Below, piece by piece: positions 26,501-32,493 of a stretch of DNA of 55,101 nucleotides. This DNA comes from Candidatus Wallbacteria bacterium (GTDB lineage Bacteria; Muiribacteriota; UBA6191; JACPRK01): assembly GCA_016190005.1 (NCBI GenBank), contig JACPRK010000179.1, positions 1-55,101 on the forward strand, given 5' to 3'. The notes beneath the pieces are model-generated. The model was not told where the DNA came from and did not search any database. It saw only the letters and a list, made by a program, of their open reading frames with translations. How positions within the stretch are numbered: the stretch's first letter is position 1; each line of letters starts with the position of its first letter. Both the position numbers and the translations under genes were made by a program.

Positions 26501-28879
26501 TATCGCCTGCGGGCCGTCGGGGCCACTCAGCATGACTATCACGCTTCCCGTGGTCGTCGCATTGTAGGTAACGGACTTGCCCGCGGCCGCAGCGGCCGCG
26601 CCGATGGCGACGGTGGGCTTTCCCAGTTCGGCACCGGGATATCGGATTCGGAACTGGAGCGTTTCCGTCCGCGGTGCGCTCGTGTCTCGCAGCGTCACCG
26701 GAATCTTCACCATGCCCCCTCGGAGCGCCACCGCGCTCCCGATCGCCACCGCCAGCGGCGCCGGATCGACCACCGTCAGCATGTACAACTGGGCCGCGGT
26801 CCCGCCTGGGCCGGTGGAGACCACCTGGAAGGGAAACGCGCCGGCGGCCGTCGGTGTGCCAGCCAGAACGAGCCGCCCGGGGTCGAAGGAGACTCCGGGT
26901 GGTAGCCCGCCCGCGGGACTGATCGATACGGCGACTGGCGCAGTGCCGGTGGCGACGAAACCGGCCGCGTAACTCACCCCGACGATACCCGTGCCCAGGG
27001 CGCCTCCGAGAATCGCCACCGACGGGTCCGCATCGACGTCCACGGTGGCCGCCGACGCGGTCAGCCCGGCGAGCGGTTCGGCCGCGGCGTTCGCGCCATC
27101 CAGCTCGCTGAGCCCGAGACTGCCCGAGCCGGGAAGGACGGACCGGATACGCACCTGCGCCAGCTCCCCCGCAGCGATTGTCCCGTTGCCGCCCGAGACC
27201 ACGACGCGGACCAGCCCTGTTGCGGTGATGGAGCTCTGGAGGGACTTTAAGGTCATATTCAGGGCCGCGCCCGCCGAAACCGAGACGACTGTCACGACGG
27301 CGCTGGGCGACACGCTGAACGCGAGCGCGCTGACCGACGCGTTGGTGCTGCCTCCCTCGTAGGTCAGCCCCAATGAGACAACCGTCTCGGCCCCCAACTC
27401 GAGCGGCACGCTCGTGGGAAAGGCGAGCTGGGCAGACGTTCCAGCCACGGGCTGGCTCGAGTGCAAGCTGCACGTCTGGGCGTCGACCAACGCCAGACTG
27501 TGGTTGATCAGGAACTGAAGATCCGCAGCCTGCGCCGGCACGCCGTCGATCCGGGTGTCGAAGCAGTCTTGCGTGCCATCGGCGCACTGCAGGAATCCGC
27601 TCCGTCCTCGCATCCGGTTGATCAGGACCTGGATGTCTGAGGCCGAAAAAGTCCCGCTGCCATTGACGTCGAAACAGATCTGGGTGCCCACCTCGCCGTC
27701 TCGTGACTTGGCGATGACGACGGCGCCCGAGGAGATCGTGGCCCCCGAAAGGAGGATCGCGTCGGGACCCACCGCGGCCAGCTCCGAGGTGGCCACCGGA
27801 ATCTGCCCACCCGTGGGCCCACTGGCGAGCACGCTGTAGCGGAGCTGCACGGGGGGGCCGTTGCCCAGGCGCGAGTCGACATCGGGAAGCAAGGCGACGT
27901 CGACAACGCCCGTGGCGGCTTCGCGCGCCACTACGGAGTAGCCGGCTTCGAGTGCCAGCCCCGTCAGGTCGGCTCCCTCGAACCGCAGCTTCGCGGAGTC
28001 GAACGCGGTGCGGAACTGTACACTGGACACAGGCCCGATGGCTGCGCCAATGAACCCGACAGGCAAGACCGCCACGGCCCCGGAAGCCGCCGAGGCGTCG
28101 CCCAGGGCGAAGGCCGGATGGGGGGCCGCCGGCGCGCTCGATCGAAAGACGGAGTTCGCTGGCGGCAGGTTCTGATTCCCGGCGGTATCCCGGGCGCCGG
28201 AGACCTCTGCCAGGAAGAGGCCGGAAGTGTTGGGCACCGTGACCATCACCGAGTAGACGCGGCCCGTCACGCGCGTCACCGCCAGAGCGACCGGGGCCGC
28301 ACCTGCCGCCTGGCCCAGCGGGCCTCGGAGCCGGATCTCGGTGGGCGCGGCCGCAGCGATATCCTCCGAGAAGGTGGCCGTCAGGACCAGAGCCGAGCCG
28401 GGCATGATCTGGGCGGTATCGGCAGCCGAGTAGGTAAGCGCGCACGACGGCGGCACGGTGTCTGTGACCACGGAGGTGTCCACGACGTGGTCCAGCCGGC
28501 AGAGGCCGAGCGCCAGATCCCCGGTAGTCACGGCGCGACTCGGCGTGGCCGAAGAGACCTCGTTGCCACTCCCGTCGAAGACGGAGAAGCGCAGGATGTC
28601 CCCCGTGGCGACTGCCCGGTTTCCCCCGAGATCGAACAGCTCCAGTACGTACAGGCCAGCCTGGGCTCCGGAAGCGGATGGCGTGATGGTCTGGGCCGAC
28701 CGTTCCGTCGAGCTGTTCCTCACCCGCACCGTGAAGCCGTTCAGACCGCTCCCGCTCGAGTTCTTGACGATGCCGGCTACTGTCAGCAGCGCGGTGGATT
28801 CTTGGGCCATCGACGCGCCCGCTGCGGCGAGTGCGAAGAACCAGGGGGCGAGCCCGAGCCGCAGGTGGCGACAGGTCAC
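20552..28879 (-). CDS. Giant exported protein with cohesin-like, dockerin-like, PKD and PPC modules (2775 residues)
   Basis: The signal peptide is LGLAPWFFALAAAGASMA. After an N-terminal Ig-like region come several cohesin-like beta-sandwich modules (for example the one starting PTVTLGRGAVAAGGAIDVPV). These are interleaved with three dockerin-like Ca-binding regions: CFDVNGSGTFSASDIQ, CFDINGDSNSATASDIQ and DLNSDGYVDVRDGRI with its second half DLTDDAKVNIFDI. Next are a PKD module (PPVANAGLDAS), three PPC-like domains (each near GDVDFF/GDVDYFFF/GDVDIF), another cohesin-like module and further PKD repeats. A C-terminal module (GLNLIGYPLG ... GEAYIVFVP) also occurs in the upstream gene, whose stop it overlaps by 4 bases. 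Probably a surface or matrix protein. Cohesin and dockerin in one chain is unusual. Confidence 0.85.
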   Translation of the reverse strand: MTCRHLRLGLAPWFFALAAAGASMAQESTALLTVAGIVKNSSGSGLNGFTVRVRNSSTERSAQTITPSASGAQAGLYVLELFDLGGNRAVATGDILRFSVFDGSGNEVSSATPSRAVTTGDLALGLCRLDHVVDTSVVTDTVPPSCALTYSAADTAQIMPGSALVLTATFSEDIAAAAPTEIRLRGPLGQAAGAAPVALAVTRVTGRVYSVMVTVPNTSGLFLAEVSGARDTAGNQNLPPANSVFRSSAPAAPHPAFALGDASAASGAVAVLPVGFIGAAIGPVSSVQFRTAFDSAKLRFEGADLTGLALEAGYSVVAREAATGVVDVALLPDVDSRLGNGPPVQLRYSVLASGPTGGQIPVATSELAAVGPDAILLSGATISSGAVVIAKSRDGEVGTQICFDVNGSGTFSASDIQVLINRMRGRSGFLQCADGTQDCFDTRIDGVPAQAADLQFLINHSLALVDAQTCSLHSSQPVAGTSAQLAFPTSVPLELGAETVVSLGLTYEGGSTNASVSALAFSVSPSAVVTVVSVSAGAALNMTLKSLQSSITATGLVRVVVSGGNGTIAAGELAQVRIRSVLPGSGSLGLSELDGANAAAEPLAGLTASAATVDVDADPSVAILGGALGTGIVGVSYAAGFVATGTAPVAVSISPAGGLPPGVSFDPGRLVLAGTPTAAGAFPFQVVSTGPGGTAAQLYMLTVVDPAPLAVAIGSAVALRGGMVKIPVTLRDTSAPRTETLQFRIRYPGAELGKPTVAIGAAAAAAGKSVTYNATTTGSVIVMLSGPDGPQAISNGVLVSLDFPVLPGTGPGRALLSGSGLDVVDADSNSLAGAITDGVVVLVDEPPVDPSACFDINGDSNSATASDIQRLINRLLGKPNFQACLGGGQGCFDVRVDGVPAQAADLQYLLNRAIAKTGFMTCVRHTNEPQAVTPSTILVPEGARVQSGATGTVQLVLSQPPGTPATLSALSFSVRPSRQLTCVSAVIGAAASAAGKSIATQLTSMGMNLVVHGTNDLAFGGGELATLTVKGVAAGTGSLTVERIDAADSSANSLSGIAGSTASVTVLAGSAPTVTLGRGAVAAGGAIDVPVQFDNVTGTAVGGLQLDIEFDSTVLSITGVRAGAALLGSGYQVASALQAPGRMRVVVFGLDASALPSGNILLLKVEASQTALQGTVRGLVGSGFSVSDTAGNEVQATLLDGSIEIAPSAAREDLNSDGYVDVRDGRIVANVMLGRSAMTLSADLTDDAKVNIFDILRLANAVVSRPTEAPPGLQGTGADEVVEVGTARGAPGGELEVPLVVGARVAGRITEFQCDVTFPSADLSFVGFRPAKALAAAGKSVVTTGLVPGGARVYVAPVNLGVLPSGEAGKLVFRVSTSATQGARLELGIGSVVFTDVDGVRVGGGGAAGFICVTADSTLPAVSLSFSQNPVTSGHLLQLTATFSEPMLVSGTTTPIARCADPVFPVPVVSISGANSSFQVIDEPMIGSGTVFGFSRALSPTAEQNGDYVVTVRGEDLAGLAVAAPASLVIRIGNRPPVANAGLDASVPQGSSVLLDGRRSSDPDGSEVSFQWTQPGEPTVQLDNASAPQPSFVATSPGIYTFRLVVSDGTLESAGDEVVVTVVSPTGDDHANDAGSVTASDFIGVDGPEVEGAIEKAGDVDFFVIEAKGGEKLTIRTRLLTITDTVLALFSESAPTVPVADNDDAAPGDRSSKIEFTPSVSGVFFVRVRHFSRFSGAGRYALSVTAMAGPAPIADDHPNAAELTLAPRDALLAGEASAAGEIETTGDVDYFFFDAKSTESYTLEVQLGTMRDSFMTLLDRDGSTVLAANDDFGNSAASKLADFQPTIGGTYFVQIRHFSRAGTGEYRLSLSASNTSAGATADDHPGRPEATVSPADDLGALPVTAAIEPAGDVDIFRLAAKAGLSYDITATSVTAGGLDLSVLDRDGRVPVDVGSKVSGALARVTGFRPVLAGTYFVVVRSTAAALTGTYRLEATANSVAGEAARLAMRVTTAPDSIVATLLTSQSSPGLDFVLASVAFDAASLELLEVQTGTALSGASLRQFDFQSGFLGLTAHAGEGAARIGDGAVATLRFGLRAGAALLPGLVALTSAEVGSRRGRSRTLGPRADAGPERQLSVAGGSAEIVDPELGGARGVVRLDGRRSADSNVPPLELRYAWVVVSAPAPTSLSSPTSAVVTFAPGPPGTYVFGLTVRNGLLESPLASTRVTINRLNRTPSAQAFAIVTSTGQAVGPGDPVLEVTTGTDILLDGRFSVDEDREDAGRLAYRWMQLAGPGVLTTALTTVAAPRLVVTSPGAYEFHLVVLDPAGAQSPPFRTGFLAIERGNKRPRVSLVASATSTSSTGEDLSDQPGASNPRTLRVVLPSRVTLKAEVDDSDVGRPPLKQLLSFSWKQEDGPPVQLSTSTFAPADQTVSAVSFEPTVSRLLGFRCEVSEFDSTGRPTGVKVSRKIRVIVDDVEGRTPEAKAVAKKKQVPAPKSGAAPVADAEESFGPGDVVELVGSASARALEPDKTLSYTWVQIEGPRVTLSQPFAQITTFVVPDTRDAGTRNYVFALLASDGERLSEPFPVRLRVRPPESIERDLPAMGGLAMVSLPVDPSTTGHPFDAADFLTSTTGSVVVQLERDPESGRGRFGLYAPGLGNQAFVAQAGRGLLVLRPPRLQRATRKLRGLPWRRESLKQKLHPGLNLIGYPLGVPTDETVASLLTRTGGTYAIRVGANGRFEVYFDKSGVPAWKIQDGEAYIVFVPAERPAELPSGN

Positions 28880-29853
28880 GGTCCCTCCGGCAAAGTCAAC
28901 GCTCTCGGGGTGCCGACGGAGACGATGTAGCCTTTCCCGGCCTCGAGCACGGGGTCTGGCGTCAGATTCGGCACGTACGAATCCAACTGCCCGCGGCTAC
29001 CGGCTGACACGACGCGTGTGACCTTCGAGCTCCCGGTGAGCTCGACGAGACTGCTGGTGGTGAAGCTGGCCGGCACGCCCCTGGGAAAGGCGATGGCCGA
29101 GAGGCCTGCCGGCAGAGTGACTGTCAACGCCGAGCGTGGCCAGGGCCGTCCTCGGACAGCGAGGGTGGTCGCGGACTGAGCCATGACGAAGTAGCCTCGG
29201 TTCCCTTCGAGAGGGAACGGCACCTCACCGGTCAATCCACGAACCTGAGTCTGTAGCCTGCCGCGTCCATCTGGGCCGGTGACGAAGCGGGCAATGTAGG
29301 GAGAGCCGACGTCGGCCGCGAAGTCGGCGGAGTCCCGAGGCGGCTCCGGCTGGATCGGCAAAGCTACGAGGTTCAGGCCGCGGTGCAGCGAGATCAGGGC
29401 CTCGATCAACACGGTCAGGGTCGTCGGGGACATGCCCGCGTTGTTCGTCAGGTCCAAGTCGAGCCCGCCCAGCAAGTCGATCGTGGCCGCGACCCGGTAG
29501 TTTCCAGCGGTCACGGTGCCAGGGACAATGACCACGCTGGTGGAAACGGCGGACGCAGACGCCGGGAGGAGCGCGCGGTCCGCCCGAGCCAGCACGATGT
29601 CTTGGCCGCTCGAAGTCGCCAGCTCCGGACGCAGGCTCAAGACAAGTTGGTGCGGCAACGAGGCGGTCAATCCGCCATTGAAGATCTCCGACTGTATCGC
29701 GATCGACTGGCCGACCGAGGCCGATGACGGCGAGACGACATTACGGACCTGCAGGTCCGGCTGCGCCCAGACCGGATCGAGCGAGCCGACGAGCAGCAGG
29801 GCCCCAAGGGCTGCACCCCTGTCGCAAGCTCTCCAGGAACGAAGAATGTTCAT
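28876..29853 (-). CDS. Exported CARDB-like protein with duplicated C-terminal module
   Basis: The protein has about 325 residues from ATG 29853, with signal peptide LGALLLVGSLDPVWA. ATG 29862 is also possible. A start at 29895 would lie at the predicted transcription start and is unlikely. The N-terminal half (PDLQVRNVVSPSSASVGQ ... LDLDLTNNAG) matches CARDB-type cell-adhesion beta-sandwich domains. The C-terminal half has two copies of a GLNLVALP/GLSAIAFP ... GYFVM/GYIVS module, also found at the C terminus of the next gene. It overlaps that gene by ATGA, so the two are probably made together. Its own promoter lies at 29901-29929. Surface location inferred. Confidence 0.72.
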   Translation of the reverse strand: MNILRSWRACDRGAALGALLLVGSLDPVWAQPDLQVRNVVSPSSASVGQSIAIQSEIFNGGLTASLPHQLVLSLRPELATSSGQDIVLARADRALLPASASAVSTSVVIVPGTVTAGNYRVAATIDLLGGLDLDLTNNAGMSPTTLTVLIEALISLHRGLNLVALPIQPEPPRDSADFAADVGSPYIARFVTGPDGRGRLQTQVRGLTGEVPFPLEGNRGYFVMAQSATTLAVRGRPWPRSALTVTLPAGLSAIAFPRGVPASFTTSSLVELTGSSKVTRVVSAGSRGQLDSYVPNLTPDPVLEAGKGYIVSVGTPRALTLPEGP

Positions 29854-29900
29854 CCCGAGCATCAGCTCTCTGAAGTCGCTGGTCCATCCGCCCATCCTGG

Positions 29901-29929
29901 AGCCTAGCAGCCGGCGTTGCGACTGACAA
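29901..29929 (-). promoter_or_regulatory. Sigma70-type promoter for the CARDB/cohesin operon
   Basis: On the minus strand TTGTCA (29929-29924), a 17-base spacer and TAGGCT (29906-29901). The predicted transcription start is near 29894, about 40 bases before ATG 29853. It lies back to back with the promoter of the solute-binding protein. Confidence 0.55.
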
Positions 29930-29969
29930 GAGCTGGAATCGTGACCTGGGGGGCCGAGCGCCGTTTCAA

Positions 29970-29998
29970 TTGCTCCGCATTCCGACGTGTGGTATACT
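29970..29998 (+). promoter_or_regulatory. Sigma70-type promoter for the solute-binding lipoprotein
   Basis: TTGCTC (29970-29975), a 17-base spacer and TATACT (29993-29998). The transcription start is expected near 30005. This leaves a short leader with GGAGG five bases before TTG 30038. Confidence 0.65.
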
Positions 29999-30037
29999 CC
30001 CGCGTTTCCCCGATCGAGGGAGGCACGGGAGGAGAGG

Positions 30038-31351
30038 TTGTCTGGTCAGATACGAGCGCTTGCGGTGGCTGTGGCGATGGTCGTGGCCGGGTTGCTGGCG
30101 GGCGGGTGCGGTGGGGGCGGTGTGGAGCCCGAGCGGGGGCGGGTGCAACCGGTCGTGTTCTGGCACTCGATGGCGGGGGATCTGGGCAAGACGATGCGCG
30201 TGATCATCGAAAAGTTCAACGCGCTGCACCCTCAGACGCCGGTCGAGGCGGTCTACCAGGGCGGCTACGACCTGCTGGCGCAGAAGATCCGGACTTCGGT
30301 GGTGGCGGGACAGCCGCCTGTGATGGCGCAGATGTACGAGGCATGGACGGCGTACCTGAATCGCGATCGGGGTCAGGAGGCGATCCTCGACTTGAGGCCG
30401 ATGCTGGCCGAGCCCGGATTCGACCGGGAAGACGTCTATCCGGTTCTGATGGAAGACGTCACGTTCGACGGTCAGGTGCTGGCGATGCCGTTCAACAAGA
30501 GCTTCCCGGTGCTCTACTACAACCGTGATCTGTTTCTCGCGGCGGGGCTCGACCCGGACCGGCCGCCGGCCACGTGGACCGAGTTCGCCGAGTACGGCCG
30601 CAAGTTGACGCGGGACACGAACGGCGACGGTCACAACGATATCTGGGGGTGGAGCTTCGCGGTCGACCCGTGGCTCTACCTCTGTATGGTGCTCCAGAAC
30701 GGAGGGACGTTCCTGAGCGAGGACGGGCGCTCGGCGAACTTCGACCGGCCGCCTGCAGTGGAGGCGCTCGAGTACTGGATCGACGCCTGCAGCGGGCCCA
30801 GGCCGTTCGCGTTGCGCTCCACGGAGTTCGAGCCGCAGAACGAGTATGTCGCCGGCAAGGTGGCCATGGTGCTGACGTCGTCGGTCTCCAAGGCGTTCAT
30901 GAAGCCGATGATCCGCTTCGACATGGGGATGGCTCCGATCCCGCAGGGCGCGCGGCACGCCTCGATCGTGGCGGGCACCAACGTCGGCATCTTCCGCAAG
31001 GCCTCGCCCGAGCAGCAGCGGGCAGCCTGGGAGTTCATCCAGTTCTTCAGCGCCACCGAGAACACGACGTTCTGGGCGATCAAGACCAACTACATCCCGG
31101 TCCGTCGCTCGGCGACGAAGTCGAAGGTCTGGACCGAGTGGCTGAAGCTCGATCCGACGGCGGGGGTGGCGATCCGCCAGATGGAGTCGGCAACGTTCGA
31201 GCCCAGGTTCCCGGAGTGGGTCGACTGCCGCAAGGTGCTGAGCCAGGCGATGACCCAGGCTCTGCAGGAGCGCGGAAACGCCCGGGAGCGGCTGGCGGCC
31301 GCGAACAAGGAAATCAACGCGAAGCTCGCGCGGCGTCACGCAGCGCGGTGA
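30038..31351 (+). CDS. ABC-type extracellular solute-binding lipoprotein (family 1, sugar-like)
   Basis: The protein has about 437 residues. I place the start at TTG 30038. GGGAGGAGAGG ends directly before it (GGAGG five bases away) and it gives a clean lipoprotein signal: SGQIR, a hydrophobic run, then lipobox LAGGC. The upstream GTG 29987 precedes the predicted transcription start. The mature protein has the SBP_bac_1 pattern: VVFWHSMAGDLGKTM at the start, then MPFNKSFPVLYYNRDLF and ATWTEFAEYGRKLT. Such proteins deliver sugars, oligosaccharides or glycerol-3-phosphate to ABC permeases. No permease or ATPase genes are nearby, so it is an orphan, and the substrate cannot be read. The next gene starts 29 bases after its stop. 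Confidence 0.88.
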   Translation: MSGQIRALAVAVAMVVAGLLAGGCGGGGVEPERGRVQPVVFWHSMAGDLGKTMRVIIEKFNALHPQTPVEAVYQGGYDLLAQKIRTSVVAGQPPVMAQMYEAWTAYLNRDRGQEAILDLRPMLAEPGFDREDVYPVLMEDVTFDGQVLAMPFNKSFPVLYYNRDLFLAAGLDPDRPPATWTEFAEYGRKLTRDTNGDGHNDIWGWSFAVDPWLYLCMVLQNGGTFLSEDGRSANFDRPPAVEALEYWIDACSGPRPFALRSTEFEPQNEYVAGKVAMVLTSSVSKAFMKPMIRFDMGMAPIPQGARHASIVAGTNVGIFRKASPEQQRAAWEFIQFFSATENTTFWAIKTNYIPVRRSATKSKVWTEWLKLDPTAGVAIRQMESATFEPRFPEWVDCRKVLSQAMTQALQERGNARERLAAANKEINAKLARRHAAR

Positions 31352-31353
31352 GG

Positions 31354-31371
31354 GCCGGGAGAGGTCCCGGC
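31354..31371. other. Intercistronic hairpin
   Basis: GCCGGG-agaggt-CCCGGC forms a perfect 6-bp stem between the solute-binding protein and NrnA-like genes. The only Shine-Dalgarno-like bases (GAGAGG) lie in or next to the loop, so it may tune translation of the gene at 31381. No T-run follows, so it is not a classical terminator. Confidence 0.35.
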
Positions 31372-31380
31372 GATACCACG

Positions 31381-32454
31381 ATGAACCCAGGAAATGACAC
31401 TCCCACGAAGGACCCGGCGGCCGCCTCGATCGAGCTGGTCGTCCGCGCTATCCGCGAAGGCACCGACTTTCTCGTCACCAGCCACCTACGCCCCGACGGC
31501 GACAACCTGGGCGGCGTGACCGCGCTCATCCAGATCCTCCGGCAGCTCGGCAAGCCGTTCCGGGCGGTTAACCGCGGTCCGATCCCGCAGGAGCTGCGGT
31601 TCTTGCCGGATATCGATCTCATCGAGCTTGCCGAGGACACGGGAGCGGTCGCGGACACCTGCCTGGTAGTCGACACGCCAACGCTGGCGCGCACCGGGTA
31701 CGACTGGCGCGCGCGCTGGCCGGCGCGCGTGGTCGTGAACATCGATCACCATCCCGGCAACGAGCTGTACGGGCAAGTGAACTGCGTCGACGTCTCGGCG
31801 CCGGCGAGTTGTCACATCCTCTACCGGGTCGCCAAGGCGCTGGGTGTGGAGCTCGATGAACCTCTGGCCACCGCGCTCTTCACGGGGCTCATGACCGACA
31901 CCGGTTACTTTCGCTACCCGAACACGACTCACGAGACCTTTCGGGTCGCTTCCGAGCTGATCGAGTGCGGCGCGCGCCACGACCGGCTCTACCGGGCTGT
32001 CTACGAAGAGCGGCCGCTCGAAGCGATGCGGCTCCTGGGGCTGGCGCTCTCGGAGCTCTCGACCGGCGAGGACGGACGGCTGGCCTGGGTCGAGGTGACG
32101 CGCGGGATGCTGCGCCGCTCGGGGGCGGCCGCCGAGGACGTCGCCGCAATCCCCGGGAAGGTGACCACGATTCGCGGCGTCCTCCTGGGCATCACCTTCG
32201 AGGAGCGCGGCCCCAAGCAGACGCTCGTGGAGCTGCGGTCGGTCGGGGACATCGACGTCGGCGAGCTGGCGCGCGGCTTCGGCGGCGGTGGCCACAAGAA
32301 CGCGGCGGGCTGCAACTGGCCAGGGACGCTCTCGGAGATTCGAGACAAGCTGCTGCCGGCCGCGGCGGGGCTCGTAGCCGGCCGGGACGCTCGGTCCCGC
32401 TCACAGGCGCTGGCGTGCGGTCCGGGGTGGCCGGTGGCTGCCCTGGCCTGCTGA
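31381..32454 (+). CDS. nrnA: NrnA-like bifunctional oligoribonuclease / PAP phosphatase
   Basis: The protein has 357 residues from ATG 31381; the longer open frame upstream is antisense-like reading of the lipoprotein gene. Motif I SHLRPDGDN (34-42), VVDTP, IDHHP (DHH at 122-124), a GLMTDTGYFRYPNTT segment and the DHHA1 motif GGGGHKNAAG are all intact. Known NrnA enzymes degrade short RNA oligomers and dephosphorylate 3'-phosphoadenosine-5'-phosphate. The last 15 or so residues (SRSQALACGPGW...) look non-conserved. It probably shares a transcript with the lipoprotein gene. A diverged paralogue lies at 5972-7057. Confidence 0.9.
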   Translation: MNPGNDTPTKDPAAASIELVVRAIREGTDFLVTSHLRPDGDNLGGVTALIQILRQLGKPFRAVNRGPIPQELRFLPDIDLIELAEDTGAVADTCLVVDTPTLARTGYDWRARWPARVVVNIDHHPGNELYGQVNCVDVSAPASCHILYRVAKALGVELDEPLATALFTGLMTDTGYFRYPNTTHETFRVASELIECGARHDRLYRAVYEERPLEAMRLLGLALSELSTGEDGRLAWVEVTRGMLRRSGAAAEDVAAIPGKVTTIRGVLLGITFEERGPKQTLVELRSVGDIDVGELARGFGGGGHKNAAGCNWPGTLSEIRDKLLPAAAGLVAGRDARSRSQALACGPGWPVAALAC

Positions 32455-32475
32455 CGCTCTCTCGTCCACGGGCTC

Positions 32476-32484
32476 TGCTACAAT
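32476..32484 (+). promoter_or_regulatory. Extended -10 promoter of the kinase gene
   Basis: TG-C-TACAAT: TG at 32476-32477 and TACAAT at 32479-32484. No good -35 lies 17 bases upstream. The expected start (about 32491) is within a few bases of ATG 32494, and no Shine-Dalgarno lies before that ATG, so the mRNA may be leaderless. Confidence 0.5.
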
Positions 32485-32493
32485 TCCGGCGCG

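Noticed and set aside
29854..29895. ATG 29895 as start of the CARDB-like gene
   Set aside because: It coincides with the predicted transcription start and adds a polar stretch before the signal peptide.
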